46,035 bases of DNA from Deltaproteobacteria bacterium (GTDB taxonomy: Bacteria > Desulfobacterota > BSN033 > UBA1163). Shown here in pieces: positions 13,745-22,816 of the stretch. Under the pieces are notes generated by a model. The model was not told the DNA's origin. It made no database searches and saw only the letters and a program-made list of their open reading frames with translations. Position numbers and translations under genes: made by a program. Every line of letters starts with the position of its first letter. Position 1 is the first letter of the stretch. The DNA is taken from positions 1 through 46,035 of the forward strand of contig JAGXTA010000066.1 of assembly GCA_018333535.1 (NCBI GenBank), read 5' to 3'.

Positions 13745-16153
13745 ATGAATCAGAGAATCAGAAAAGCAGCAGTTTTAGGGGCGGGTGTGATGGGAAGCGC
13801 GATCGCAGCCCATCTGGCCAATGTGGGGATTCCTTCCTTTCTTCTCGACATTGTCCCATCGGGACTGACAGAGGCGGAGAAGAAAAAAGGATTGACTCCC
13901 GAGAGTCTCGAATTCAGAAACCGATTTGCCATTCAGGGTAAGAAGAATATTCAGGAGGCACGCCCGGCCCCTCTCTACCTGAAAGAGGAGGCGGAGCTGA
14001 TCACCGTGGGAAACTTCGAGGATCATCTCTCCTGGGTCTCGGAGGCCGATTGGGTGGTTGAGGTGGTACTGGAGAACTTAAATGTGAAGAGGGAATTATT
14101 CAAACGGATGATTCCCTACTTAAGAGAAGGGACCGTGGTCAGCTCGAATACTTCGGGCATCTCCATCCAGAAGATGTGTGAAGGTTTTCCAAGCCACTTT
14201 GAAGAGGGATTTTTAGGGACGCACTTCTTCAATCCGCCGAGGTATATGAAGCTCCTCGAGATCATCCCGGCAAAATCCACTTCGAAAAAGGTGGTTGAAA
14301 GAATGGTGGATGTCGGGGAGAGGATTTTGGGGAAAGGGATCGTCTTTGCCAAGGATACGCCCAATTTCATCGGAAACCGGATTGGAGCATTTGCGGGCGC
14401 CGTTACGATGAGGACGGCAGTCGAGGATGGCTATCTGATTGAAGAGATCGATCAGATCACCGGGCCTGCCATAGGAAGAACAAAGTTGGCTACGTTCAAA
14501 CTTGCTGACCTGGTTGGACTCGATGTCATGTCCCATGTTTCTAAAAATCTTTATGAGAGCCTTCCCGAAGGCAAGGAAAAAGAATATTTCAAGCCCTCTC
14601 CTTTTATCGAACAGATGATCAAAAACCAGTGGCTGGGCCAGAAGACCAAGCAGGGCTTTTATAAAAGGGTGAAAGGGGAAGGGAAGGACGAAACCCTGGT
14701 CCTGGATTATGAAAAAGTTGAATACCGGCCTCAAAAGAAGGCAACTTTTGCTTCTGTGGAGGCCAGCAAAAATATTGAGGATGTTCGAGAACGGATTAAA
14801 ACCATGGTCACGAGCCCTGATCGGGGAGGCCAGCTTGCCTGGAAGATCTTGAAAAGGACCTTCCTCTACGCAGCAGAGAGGATTCCCGAAATATCTGATG
14901 ACATCGTCAATATCGATCGGGCGATGAAATGGGGATATAACTGGGAACTGGGGCCGTTCGAACAATGGGATGCCATCGGCTTGAAGTCGTCGGTCAAAAG
15001 GATGGAAAAGGAGGGAGAGGTCATTCCCCCGCTCGTAGAGAAACTCCTCAGCAAGGGGTATTCCTCTTTTTATGAAAGAAAAGAGGGCCATGTCTCCTTC
15101 TTTGACCTTGGAGCCGTTCAATACCAGGATATTGAAGAAAAACCGGAGATTATTCTTTTACCCAGCCTGAAGGAAAGGAAAAAGACTGTACTTTCGAACC
15201 CTGGAGCAAGTCTCATCGATCTGGGAGACGGGGTTGCCTGCCTTGAATTCCATTCGAAGATGAACTCCATCGGAGCGGATACGGTTCAGATGATCAGAGA
15301 CTCGCTGAAAGAGGTGGAGGAAAAATTCGATGGCCTGGTCATCGGAAACCAGAGCGAGAATTTCTCCGTCGGGGCGAACCTGATGCTCATGCTCTTTGAG
15401 ATTCAGGATGAGAACTGGGATGACATCGATATGATGGTGAAGGCTTTTCAGGATGTTTTGATGGCCGTCAAATATTTTGAAAAACCCGTGGTGGCTGCCC
15501 CCTTCGGGATGACGCTTGCAGGAGGATGTGAAATCGCCCTGGCCTGTTCGAAAATGCAGGCCGCTGCAGAGACTTACATGGGGTTGGTTGAAGTCGGCGT
15601 GGGGCTGATCCCCGCAGGAGGCGGCACCAAAGAGATGTTGCTCCGGTGCACCGAAGGCATTCCACCAGGAGTGGATGCGGACTTTTTACCGTTCGTCCGG
15701 AAGGCATTCGAAACGGTGGCCATGGCCAAGGTCTCCACCAGCGTGAAGGAGGCTCAGAAATTGGGATATATGAGACCCACCGATCGGATTTCGATTAACC
15801 GGGATCATCTCCTCCATGACGCCAAGCGAACCGTGCTCGAGCTTGTTCGTGATGGCTATCGTCCCCCCCGGCCCCAAAAGAATATCAAGGTCCTGGGGGA
15901 GAGGGGCCATGCACTTTTGAAGATGGGTCTTTTCTACATGAGGGAGGGCGGTTATATCAGCGCGTATGATGAACATGTGGCCAGAAAGGTGGCCCAAATC
16001 ATGACCGGGGGGAACTTGCCGGATGGGACCGAAGTGACCGAACAATATCTCCTGGACCTCGAACGAGAAGCCTTCGTCAGTCTGTGCGGCGAGGTGAAAA
16101 CCCAGGAACGCATGGAATATATGCTGAAGAAAGGAAAACCACTTAGAAATTAA
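13745..16153 (+). CDS. fadN: Bifunctional 3-hydroxyacyl-CoA dehydrogenase / enoyl-CoA hydratase (FadN type)
   Basis: 802 residues with the dehydrogenase domain first. The NAD-binding loop GAGVMGSAIA is at residues 12-21, NTSGISI, THFFNPPRYMKLLEIIP and FAKDTPNFIGNRIG follow, then the C-terminal dehydrogenase domains, and from about residue 480 a crotonase domain. The latter keeps both likely catalytic Glu residues (AGGCEIAL and LVEVGVGLIPAGGG). This order is the reverse of FadB/FadJ and matches Bacillus FadN. The enzyme hydrates 2-enoyl-CoA and oxidises the 3-hydroxyacyl-CoA with NAD. The start has a GGGGTGG Shine-Dalgarno sequence. Thiolase and acyl-CoA dehydrogenase genes follow, in fadNAE order. 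Confidence 0.92.
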   Translation: MNQRIRKAAVLGAGVMGSAIAAHLANVGIPSFLLDIVPSGLTEAEKKKGLTPESLEFRNRFAIQGKKNIQEARPAPLYLKEEAELITVGNFEDHLSWVSEADWVVEVVLENLNVKRELFKRMIPYLREGTVVSSNTSGISIQKMCEGFPSHFEEGFLGTHFFNPPRYMKLLEIIPAKSTSKKVVERMVDVGERILGKGIVFAKDTPNFIGNRIGAFAGAVTMRTAVEDGYLIEEIDQITGPAIGRTKLATFKLADLVGLDVMSHVSKNLYESLPEGKEKEYFKPSPFIEQMIKNQWLGQKTKQGFYKRVKGEGKDETLVLDYEKVEYRPQKKATFASVEASKNIEDVRERIKTMVTSPDRGGQLAWKILKRTFLYAAERIPEISDDIVNIDRAMKWGYNWELGPFEQWDAIGLKSSVKRMEKEGEVIPPLVEKLLSKGYSSFYERKEGHVSFFDLGAVQYQDIEEKPEIILLPSLKERKKTVLSNPGASLIDLGDGVACLEFHSKMNSIGADTVQMIRDSLKEVEEKFDGLVIGNQSENFSVGANLMLMLFEIQDENWDDIDMMVKAFQDVLMAVKYFEKPVVAAPFGMTLAGGCEIALACSKMQAAAETYMGLVEVGVGLIPAGGGTKEMLLRCTEGIPPGVDADFLPFVRKAFETVAMAKVSTSVKEAQKLGYMRPTDRISINRDHLLHDAKRTVLELVRDGYRPPRPQKNIKVLGERGHALLKMGLFYMREGGYISAYDEHVARKVAQIMTGGNLPDGTEVTEQYLLDLEREAFVSLCGEVKTQERMEYMLKKGKPLRN

Positions 16154-16155
16154 AA

Positions 16156-16298
16156 ATATCGAAGCACGAAATCCGAATTTCGAAACAATTTCAAATGACC
16201 AAATTTACAATGTTCGAAACAAAAAAAAGTTTAAGAAATTTGAAAATTGGAAGATTTGAGTTTGTTTCGGATTTCGATATTCGAATTTCGGATTTGTC
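16156..16298. repeat. Dispersed palindromic repeat, CGAAATTCGAAA family, copy 2
   Basis: Starts ATCGAAGCACGAAATCCGAA and ends ATTCGAATTTCGGATTTG, arms being imperfect reverse complements. The core shares CAAATGACCAAATTT, ATGTTCGAAACAAA and AGTTTAAGAAATTTGAAAA with the copy at 4690-4858. It lies between fadN and fadA. Confidence 0.75.
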
Positions 16299-16313
16299 AG
16301 AGGGGAGGTTTTT

Positions 16314-17501
16314 ATGAAAGAAGCGGTTGTGGTATCGGCGGTGAGGACGGCAGTGGGCAAAGCCCCGAGGGGTATACTTAAAGATACACGGCCTGACGAC
16401 ATTGCGGCGATTGTCATCAAGGAAGCTCTTGCAAGGGCTCCCGGCCTCAAGGTGGAAGACATAGACGATTTCGTCCTGGGGTGTTCCTTTCCGGAATCGG
16501 ATCAGGGGTTGAACCTTGCCAGGGTCGTGAGCATGAGAGCAGGATTTCCTCATACGTTGCCGGGGCAGACCGTGAATCGGTTCTGTTCATCAGGGCTCCA
16601 GGCCATTGCAACGGCGGCTTATGAGATTATGGTCGGGGCGGCGGATGTGATGATCGCCGGAGGCGTGGAGTTTATGAGCCAGGTCCCCATTATGGGACTG
16701 ACTCCTTCTCCCAACCCCTATCTGGTGGATCATAACCCCCAGGTTTACACCTCCATGGGGCTGACGGCAGAAAATGTGGCTGCGAAGTTCGGTATTTCAA
16801 GGGAGGACCAGGACCGTTTTGCCATTTCCAGCCACCAGAAGGCGGCCAAGGCAATTAAAGAAGGCAAGTTCAAGGAAGAGATCATTCCTATTCCAGCCAA
16901 GGTGAAGAAGACTAAGGAGGACGGAACGGTTGAAGTGAAGGAGGTCATTTTTGATACGGATGAAGGAGTGCGCTACGACGCCTCTCTGGAGGGGATGGCC
17001 TCGCTCAAACCTGCTTTTAAAGCACGGGGCACGGTGACTGCAGGTAACTCTTCTCAGACAAGTGATGGATCAGCCGCAGTGATTCTCATGTCAAAAGAAA
17101 AGGCCGAAGCGCTGAAATTGAAACCGATGGCCATCTTCCGATCCTTTGCAGCTGCCGGAGTTCCCCCTGAACTCATGGGGATTGGTCCAGTCTTTGCCGT
17201 TCCCAAAGCCCTGAAAAAGGCGGGTCTCAACCTTAAAGATATCGGCCTGGTTGAACTGAATGAGGCCTTTGCTTCACAGGCTCTTTACGTGATCCGAGAG
17301 CTGGGGTTGAATTTGGATATCGTCAATGTCAACGGGGGAGCGATCGCCATGGGCCATCCATTGGGATGCACTGGGGCGAAGTTGACCACGACCTTGCTTT
17401 ATGAGATGAAGCGAAGAAATGTCCGCTACGGTCTGGTGTCGATGTGCATCGGCGGAGGCATGGGAGCCGCCGGAATCTTCGAAAACATCAATGCAAAATG
17501 A
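16314..17501 (+). CDS. fadA: Acetyl-CoA acyltransferase (3-ketoacyl-CoA thiolase)
   Basis: 395 residues. Catalytic C91 is in [11 protein letters not shown], followed by [10 protein letters not shown]348 in [14 protein letters not shown] and C378 in SMCIGGGMG. This is a full thiolase of the FadA/AtoB class that would split 3-ketoacyl-CoA with CoA to acetyl-CoA and a shortened acyl-CoA. The start has a strong GGGGAGG Shine-Dalgarno sequence. It sits between fadN and fadE homologues, 160 bases after fadN (repeat-filled) and 128 bases before fadE. The context makes degradative beta-oxidation the likely role. Confidence 0.94.
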   Translation: MKEAVVVSAVRTAVGKAPRGILKDTRPDDIAAIVIKEALARAPGLKVEDIDDFVLGCSFPESDQGLNLARVVSMRAGFPHTLPGQTVNRFCSSGLQAIATAAYEIMVGAADVMIAGGVEFMSQVPIMGLTPSPNPYLVDHNPQVYTSMGLTAENVAAKFGISREDQDRFAISSHQKAAKAIKEGKFKEEIIPIPAKVKKTKEDGTVEVKEVIFDTDEGVRYDASLEGMASLKPAFKARGTVTAGNSSQTSDGSAAVILMSKEKAEALKLKPMAIFRSFAAAGVPPELMGIGPVFAVPKALKKAGLNLKDIGLVELNEAFASQALYVIRELGLNLDIVNVNGGAIAMGHPLGCTGAKLTTTLLYEMKRRNVRYGLVSMCIGGGMGAAGIFENINAK

Positions 17502-17502
17502 A

Positions 17503-17612
17503 AAATATAAAATTAGCAATTAGCATTGGCTGTCTCAAGGACAGAGAAGGGTTTTAATGCTAATTTTGCCACGCCAAGGCGTGGCTAATTTTTCAATGTT
17601 AATTGATCTTTA
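17503..17612. repeat. Palindromic repeat, TTAGCAATTAGC family, copy 1
   Basis: AAATTAGCAATTAGCATT on the left and TAATGCTAATTTTGCC / GGCTAATTTTTCAATG on the right form imperfect inverted repeats; CCACGCCAAGGCGTGG is a nested hairpin near 17568-17583. The right end (TTTTTCAATGTTAATTGA) also precedes the second fadE gene at 43524-43612, in inverted orientation. Confidence 0.65.
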
Positions 17613-17629
17613 TTAGAGAGGAGGTTCTT

Positions 17630-19408
17630 ATGGAAGAGTTCGTGAAGGGGGGAGCATTTTTACTGGAGTCGATTTCTCCACAGGAGATCTTTACACCGGA
17701 GGAATTCAATGAAGAACAGCGGTTGATTGCAAAGGCCGCAACGGAGTTCGTCGTTGGCGAACTTGAGCCTGTTAGCGAAGACATCGAGGCCCTAAAGGAA
17801 GGGCTTCTGCCAAGCCTTCTCAGGAAGGCCGGGGAACTGGGACTCCTTTCGGGGGACATTGCCGAGGAATATGACGGCCAGGCGCTGGACAAGGTCAGTG
17901 TCATCCTGATGATGGAGAAAATGTCTCAGGGCGGAGGTTCCTTCATGACGGCCTATGCCGTGCATACGGGCATCGGCTCTCTTCCGATTATCTTTTTCGG
18001 CAACAAAGATCAGAAGAGACGCTACCTTCCAAAGATAGCCACGGGAGAAAAGATCATGGCCTATGCCCTGACCGAACCTGAGGCAGGCTCCGACGCCCTG
18101 AATGCAAAGACCACGGCTGTGCTCAGCCAGGACGGGAAATATTATCTTCTCAACGGTCAGAAGCAGTTCATCTCCAATGCAGGGTTTGCCGACGTCTTCA
18201 TCACTTACGCCAAGGTGGATGGAAATAAATTCACCTCGTTCATTGTCGAGCGAAAATTTGAAGGCGTCTCTCTCGATGAAGAAGAGAACAAGATGGGGGT
18301 GAAGGGTTCTTCCACCCGGAGTGTAATCTTCTCCGACGCCAAAGTGCCGGTGGAGAATGTATTGGGAGAAGTGGGAAAGGGCCATGTCGTCGCCTTCAAT
18401 ACGCTCAATATTGGCCGGTTTAAGCTGGGAGGGGGAGCCTTAGGAGGGTCTAAGGTTGCCCTTCAGGGTGCAGTCGTCTATGCAAAGCAGAGAGTCCAGT
18501 TCGGGAAACCCATAGCTGATTTCGGTCTGATCAAACACAAAATTGCCGAGATGGCCATAAAGACATTTGCCCTGGAGAGTATGGTTTACAGGACGGCGGC
18601 CCTGGTGGACCGGATGTTACAGAAGATCGATTACAATGCCGAAGATGTCGGGATGCAAATGGCCAATGGCATCGAGGAATATGCCATTGAAGACTCGATC
18701 AACAAAGTCTATTCCTCGGAGGTGTTAGACTACATCGTGGATGAGGCGGTCCAGATCCACGGAGGGTATGGATATATTCATGATTATCCGATCGAGCGGG
18801 GCTACAGGGACTCCCGAATCAATCGCATCTGGGAAGGGACGAATGAGATCAACCGCCTTCTCATCGTCGATATGCTGACGAAAAGGGCGATGAAGGGCCG
18901 TCTTCCCGTACTGGTGGCAGCCCAGAAGGTGGCCAACGAACTTCTCACCCTCCGACCCAAAGTGGAGACGGATGATGGAAAGCTCACGTTGCAGAAGGAG
19001 ATGGTGGAGATCTCAAAGAAAATCGCCCTTCTGGTAGCAGGGGCAGCCGTCCAGAAGTATATGGCGAAGCTGGCGGATGAGCAGGAGATTCTGGCGCTGA
19101 TCAGTGATATCATCATCGAGGTCTTTGCCATGGAGAGCGCATTGCTCAGGGCGTTAAAATCAATGGAAAGGACCGGTGACGAAAAAGCCGAGATCCAGAA
19201 GGCCATCGTGAGGGTCTATACCAATGACGGTTTTAACAGAGTGGAGGGGTTTGCCAAGCAGGCTCTTTCAGCCATCGCAGAAGGGGATACACTCAGAACG
19301 CTGTTATCCGGCCTCAAGAAGCTGAGCCGGTTCACTCCTGTCAATACGGTTGCTCTGAGACGGGAAATCGCAAATTATACGATTAAAATGGGAAGGTATC
19401 CTTTTTAA
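17630..19408 (+). CDS. fadE: Acyl-CoA dehydrogenase, FadE/YusJ type
   Basis: FAD-dependent dehydrogenase forming the 2,3 double bond in acyl-CoA and passing electrons to ETF. It has 592 residues from the ATG with a GGAGG Shine-Dalgarno sequence; this is longer than ordinary acyl-CoA dehydrogenases (~380) because of a C-terminal helical extension, as in Bacillus FadE and VLCAD-type enzymes. Visible motifs are ALTEPEAGSDA near 146-156, MGVKGSSTRSV, RVQFGKPIADF, QIHGGYGYIHDYPIER and the catalytic Glu E402 in IWEGTNEINR. A close paralogue lies at 41723-43501. Together with fadN and fadA this completes a beta-oxidation cycle apart from acid activation. Confidence 0.94.
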   Translation: MEEFVKGGAFLLESISPQEIFTPEEFNEEQRLIAKAATEFVVGELEPVSEDIEALKEGLLPSLLRKAGELGLLSGDIAEEYDGQALDKVSVILMMEKMSQGGGSFMTAYAVHTGIGSLPIIFFGNKDQKRRYLPKIATGEKIMAYALTEPEAGSDALNAKTTAVLSQDGKYYLLNGQKQFISNAGFADVFITYAKVDGNKFTSFIVERKFEGVSLDEEENKMGVKGSSTRSVIFSDAKVPVENVLGEVGKGHVVAFNTLNIGRFKLGGGALGGSKVALQGAVVYAKQRVQFGKPIADFGLIKHKIAEMAIKTFALESMVYRTAALVDRMLQKIDYNAEDVGMQMANGIEEYAIEDSINKVYSSEVLDYIVDEAVQIHGGYGYIHDYPIERGYRDSRINRIWEGTNEINRLLIVDMLTKRAMKGRLPVLVAAQKVANELLTLRPKVETDDGKLTLQKEMVEISKKIALLVAGAAVQKYMAKLADEQEILALISDIIIEVFAMESALLRALKSMERTGDEKAEIQKAIVRVYTNDGFNRVEGFAKQALSAIAEGDTLRTLLSGLKKLSRFTPVNTVALRREIANYTIKMGRYPF

Positions 19409-19409
19409 T

Positions 19410-19625
19410 AAATTCCAATAACCAATAACCAAGCACCAAATAATAACCAATATTCCAATGACCAAAATTTCCCCCTCACCCTCCCCCTCTCCCCCTTTTC
19501 AAAAATGGGGTTTTTTCATATTACGACACAGTCTCTTGGGGGAGAGGGTAGGGGTGAGGGGTGATTTGAGAGTTTGGTTATTATTTGGTTATTGGGATTT
19601 GGTTATTGGTGTTTTGGTTGGTCAG
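19410..19625. repeat. Palindromic repeat, AATAACCA/TGGTTATT family, copy 1, with nested element
   Basis: AATAACCAATAACCA units on the left (19419-19455) and TTGGTTATTATTTGGTTATT units on the right (19575-19620) form a long imperfect inverted repeat. Nested inside is a second palindrome, CCCCCTCACCCTCCCCCTC against GAGAGGGTAGGGGTGAGGGG, with an ATTACGACACAGT module between. The gap 19409-19672 shows no gene. It separates the convergent fadE and ligase genes. Confidence 0.7.
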
Positions 19626-19672
19626 AACACCTCATTTTTTCGATTAGGAAGAAAACCTAAAAGAGGACTGGA

Positions 19673-21178
19673 CTAATCCTTGAAGCGGATGGCGCGTTTG
19701 AGGATCTTGCCCGTATGACTCTTGGGTAGCTCTCCCACCACTCGGATTCTTCTTGGATACTTATAGGGCGCTACCCGCTCCTTGACAAACTGACCCAACT
19801 CCTCCGGTGTAACGCAGGCCTCTTTGCGAAGCACGACGACTGCAGCCACTTCTTCTCCCAGATCAGGATGTGAAACTCCCAGCACTGCGGCCTCCACTAC
19901 ATCCGGATGGGTATAGAGTATCTCTTCAATCTCCCGCGGGTAGACATTATATCCTCCCCGGATGATCATCTCCTTCTTTCGATCCACAATATAGATGTAT
20001 CCATCATCATCCCTGCGGGCCAGGTCGCCTGTATGTAACCATCCTCCCCGGAGCGTTTCAGCGGTTGGACCGGGCTGGTTGAGGTATCCTTTCATCACGC
20101 CGGGTCCCTGGATAATCAGCTCTCCTACTGCTCCCTCGGAGACATCTTCATCCTGATCATTCACAATGCGCGCCTTAAATCCGGGGATGGGAACGCCAAT
20201 GGATCCGGGCCGGGTTGGCCGGCCAAAGGGGTTCTCCACACACACTGGCGAGCACTCGGTGAGCCCGTATCCCTCATAGATCGTGGTTTGGAACCGATTC
20301 TCAAATCGTCGGAGTACCTCCACGGGAAGGGAGGCGCCGCCTGAAACGCAGTATCTGAGGCCGGATCTCCTTGGCGGACGAATATCAGCCGACTCAGACA
20401 ACCTGTTGAAAATAGTGGGCACAGCAATCAGGATCGAGTTCTCCTCCTCTTCGATGGCGGAAAACAGCTCCTCGACAACGAAATGGGACGAGAGCCGGAT
20501 GGTCAAGCCGAGATAGATCGAGGCGTTTAACACGCTCGTCTGTCCATAGATATGAAAGAAAGGCAGGACGCCGAAAACCACGGCATTGGGATCGGTTGAA
20601 CGCATGTTGACAACGGTCATGGCGTTATTTGCAAGATTGTGGTGAGTGAGCATGGCTCCTTTGGGACGACCGGTTGTGCCGCTCGTGTAAATGATGGCCC
20701 AGGTGTCATCATCCCGTCTCGGATGGGGTTGAACTGGCTCTGTATCAATGAAGAGGTCCTTCAGGGCGAGGAATCCCTGGTCCTGCGATACGTCCTGGGC
20801 AATGCGCAGATCCATTGTCGGAAGATGCTCCATGACCTGGCGGGGGTGTTCCAGATAGTCCTTGTGGCCGATGAAGGCCCGCGCGCCGGAATCCTTGAAA
20901 ATGTGTTCGAGTTCTCCCACCCTATAGAGGAAGTTGACCGGAAGGACCACGGCCCCGGCTTTGGCCAACGCATAGTAAACGATGACCCACTCGATGGAGT
21001 TGGGCATCATCAAGACGCAGACATCTCCGGCGCGGAGTCCTGCACGGATGAGGCCGTGAGACAGACGATCCACCTGCCTGCTCAATTCCTCATAGGTGAT
21101 GGTTCGATTAAGAAAACGAATGGCCGGATAATCGGAACGGCGCTGAGTGCTCTCAGTAAGAAGACTGGAGATGTTCAT
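19673..21178 (-). CDS. Acyl-CoA ligase (AMP-forming, fatty-acid-CoA ligase family)
   Basis: 501 residues of the ANL adenylating superfamily. Motifs: YTSGTTGRPKGAMLTHHN near residues 169-186, EGYGLTECSP, TGDLARRDDDGYIYIVDRKKEMIIRGGYNVYPREIEE, and the C-terminal lysine motif PKSHTGKILKRAI. It activates a carboxylic acid with ATP and CoA through an acyl-AMP. Medium or long-chain fatty acids are likely from the neighbourhood; the exact substrate is not readable. The ATG lacks a clear Shine-Dalgarno sequence. The 208 bases upstream (21179-21386) hold no recognisable gene. Confidence 0.92.
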   Translation of the reverse strand: MNISSLLTESTQRRSDYPAIRFLNRTITYEELSRQVDRLSHGLIRAGLRAGDVCVLMMPNSIEWVIVYYALAKAGAVVLPVNFLYRVGELEHIFKDSGARAFIGHKDYLEHPRQVMEHLPTMDLRIAQDVSQDQGFLALKDLFIDTEPVQPHPRRDDDTWAIIYTSGTTGRPKGAMLTHHNLANNAMTVVNMRSTDPNAVVFGVLPFFHIYGQTSVLNASIYLGLTIRLSSHFVVEELFSAIEEEENSILIAVPTIFNRLSESADIRPPRRSGLRYCVSGGASLPVEVLRRFENRFQTTIYEGYGLTECSPVCVENPFGRPTRPGSIGVPIPGFKARIVNDQDEDVSEGAVGELIIQGPGVMKGYLNQPGPTAETLRGGWLHTGDLARRDDDGYIYIVDRKKEMIIRGGYNVYPREIEEILYTHPDVVEAAVLGVSHPDLGEEVAAVVVLRKEACVTPEELGQFVKERVAPYKYPRRIRVVGELPKSHTGKILKRAIRFKD

Positions 21179-21386
21179 GTTTTTTTAGAAATAGAATAGG
21201 GAGCAGGTCTCAATATTTGACACGCGGCTCGTCCAAAGAAATATTTTCTCTATCCCCTTTATCCACAAATGTCTTGTACTTTCTATCAATTGATTTTCAT
21301 ATCACTCAAATCAACAAGAAGCGACTCTTTCGTAGCTTTTCAGGATTTAAGGAATTTCGAGATCTCCCAATTACAGGAGGGTATCC

Positions 21387-21722
21387 TTACAACTTTAAAC
21401 CGATCATTCTTTTTAAAAGGATATCCTCGACATTCCTTCGTCCATCCAATACGGATAAGACATAGACCTTTCTCTCTGATATCCTATAGATGATTCGCCA
21501 TGGTGGGACGACTAATTCGCGATACTGAGTAATCCCTTGATCTTGAAGCTCAGGGACAATCCGGCCTCTATCTGGAAAAGTATAAAGGCTGAATGTTTTT
21601 CGCTTTATCTTCTTAAAGGTTTCATAAGCATTTAAGGGGTTGTCTTCGGCGATGTATTCAATGATGTCTGTCAGATCCTTTTCTGAAGTGTCTGACCATC
21701 TGACGTGGTAGTATTTCTTCAT
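21387..21722 (-). CDS. Type II toxin, RelE/ParE family
   Basis: 111 residues. YHVRWSDTSEKDLTDIIEYIAEDNPLNAYETFKKIKRK, then FPDRGRIVPEL, YRELVVPPWRIIYRI and VYVLSVLDGRRN form the RelE/ParE fold pattern. The R-x-L-x-V-P-P-W-R-I-I-Y stretch is typical of ParE/RelE-like toxins. The ATG overlaps the stop of the upstream antitoxin gene by 4 bases. Whether it poisons gyrase (ParE) or cleaves mRNA (RelE) cannot be told by eye. Confidence 0.9.
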   Translation of the reverse strand: MKKYYHVRWSDTSEKDLTDIIEYIAEDNPLNAYETFKKIKRKTFSLYTFPDRGRIVPELQDQGITQYRELVVPPWRIIYRISERKVYVLSVLDGRRNVEDILLKRMIGLKL

Positions 21723-22000
21723 CTCATTTTTGCCTTCAGGATATTCTCAATGCTTGCAAATACTTCCTCCTGAGGCTTTGATTTTCCGTTTTTAATATCT
21801 TTCTCGCCCTGAGAAATCAGTTTTAAGATACCAATAGCATTTCGCATGCCCTGGTAGCTTTCGGGATCCTGAAGTATGGCTTTGGGCTCTCCATTCTGAG
21901 TGATAACAACAGGTCGATGAGTTTGGTTCACTTGTTTCAGTAAATCAGCAGCTCTTGATTTAAGGTAAGTAATTGGCTTGATATCTTTCGAGATATTCAT
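21719..22000 (-). CDS. Type II antitoxin, Phd/YefM family
   Basis: 93 residues from the ATG at 22000, which has a GGAGGG Shine-Dalgarno sequence; longer readings run through the operator. The N-terminal domain (MNISKDIKPITYLKSRAADLLKQVNQTHRPVVITQNGEPKAIL) is the Phd/YefM DNA-binding fold, and the C-terminal helix (GKSKPQEEVFASIENILKAK) would wrap the toxin. The gene is first in a two-gene unit and is preceded by a near-perfect 28-base palindrome, as expected for autorepression. Confidence 0.9.
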   Translation of the reverse strand: MNISKDIKPITYLKSRAADLLKQVNQTHRPVVITQNGEPKAILQDPESYQGMRNAIGILKLISQGEKDIKNGKSKPQEEVFASIENILKAKMR

Positions 22001-22011
22001 GTTTACCCTCC

Positions 22012-22048
22012 GGTCTGTATATGGTACCATATTCAGACCTATTGTCAA
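22012..22048 (-). promoter_or_regulatory. Promoter and palindromic operator of the toxin-antitoxin pair
   Basis: A palindrome at 22012-22039 is centred on GGTACC; its arms GGTCTG / CAGACC and ATATGG / CCATAT are symmetric with one mismatched pair. On the minus strand TTGACA (22048-22043) precedes TACCAT (22026-22021) after 16 bases, so the palindrome covers the -10 region and reaches to 12 bases before the ATG. This is the standard layout for antitoxin autoregulation; binding is inferred. Confidence 0.7.
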
Positions 22049-22064
22049 GTTTTGATCGTTGACC

Positions 22065-22814
22065 TTACAGCCCCAGGTAAGTTTTTCGTAACACTTCATC
22101 CTGAAGCAATTGGTCGCCGGTTCCTTCGGCGATGATTTTTCCGGAGGAGAGGACATAGTTGCGGGAGGTCATTTTGAAGACCGTGCTCACCTCCTGCTCA
22201 ATGAGCAAGACGGTGATGCCTAACTCGTGGATCCCGCTGATCTTCTGAAACACCTCCGCCCGCAGAAGAGGGGCAAGGCCTGTCGAAGGCTCATCGATGC
22301 AGAGCAGTTTGGGTTTGGACATCAATGCCCTGCCAATAGCGAGCATCTGCTGTTCTCCGCCGGAGAGGGTTCCTGAGATCTGGTTCGGTCGATCCTGCAG
22401 CACGGGAAAGAGTTGATAGACCTTGTTCAGGTTATCGCGAACTTGGTCTCTGTCCTTCAACAGGTAAGACCCGGCCATGAGATTATCGAGCACGCTCATC
22501 TCCCGGAATGGCCTTCTTCTTTCCGGACAGAGGATGAGGCCCCGTTTCACAATTTCATGGGCCGGGACCTGATCGATTCGCTCTCCGTCAAAGGTAACCG
22601 TGCCCTCAAGTTTAATCTCACCGTGTGTTGAGCGCCGCGTAATCTCCCTTTCCCAGGCCACCAGTCCGGTGATGGCTCTTAAGAGGGTCGATTTGCCGGC
22701 TCCATTGGGGCCCACCAGGCTGACCAGTTCACCCGTATCGATACCCATGCTCAAATGATTAATGAGCATGGCCTTGTCATACCAGACCGATAAATTGGCG
22801 ACTTCAAGCAACAC
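22065..22814 (-). CDS. livF: Branched-chain-type ABC transporter ATP-binding protein (LivF type)
   Basis: 249 residues. Walker A GPNGAGKSTLL, LSGGEQQMLAIGRALM signature, LLCIDEPSTGLAP Walker B and VLLIEQEV switch region follow the LivF pattern. The start is GTG at 22814 with AAGGAGG upstream, overlapping the end of livG in position. It is the last gene of the importer unit, next to livG (2 bases apart). Compared with typical LivF it has an insertion (VAWEREITRRSTHGEIKLEGT) after Walker A. LivF and LivG form the motor of the hydrophobic-amino-acid-type (HAAT) importer. Confidence 0.92.
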   Translation of the reverse strand: MLLEVANLSVWYDKAMLINHLSMGIDTGELVSLVGPNGAGKSTLLRAITGLVAWEREITRRSTHGEIKLEGTVTFDGERIDQVPAHEIVKRGLILCPERRRPFREMSVLDNLMAGSYLLKDRDQVRDNLNKVYQLFPVLQDRPNQISGTLSGGEQQMLAIGRALMSKPKLLCIDEPSTGLAPLLRAEVFQKISGIHELGITVLLIEQEVSTVFKMTSRNYVLSSGKIIAEGTGDQLLQDEVLRKTYLGL

Positions 22815-22816
22815 GC

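Noticed and set aside
14213-15121. Long minus-strand open frame (302 codons) opposite fadN
   Set aside because: It lies wholly antisense to a well-supported FadN domain, has no recognisable motifs and no ribosome-binding site; such shadows are common opposite GC-balanced coding regions.
19410-19625. Possible CRISPR array (regular AATAACCA units)
   Set aside because: Units are 7-8 bases, mirrored on both halves, with no spacers of constant length and no cas genes in the window.
19458-19676. Plus-strand frame within the AATAACCA repeat
   Set aside because: Translates repeat sequence only (Ser-Pro and Trp-rich low-complexity) and overlaps no known domain.
21179-21386. Short plus-strand frames between the ligase and toxin genes
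   Set aside because: No ribosome-binding sites, no motifs and mutually overlapping frames; treated as non-coding.
22001-22156. N-terminal extension of the antitoxin frame by 52 codons
   Set aside because: It would translate the promoter, operator and the end of livF; the ATG at 22000 with GGAGGG fits the family.
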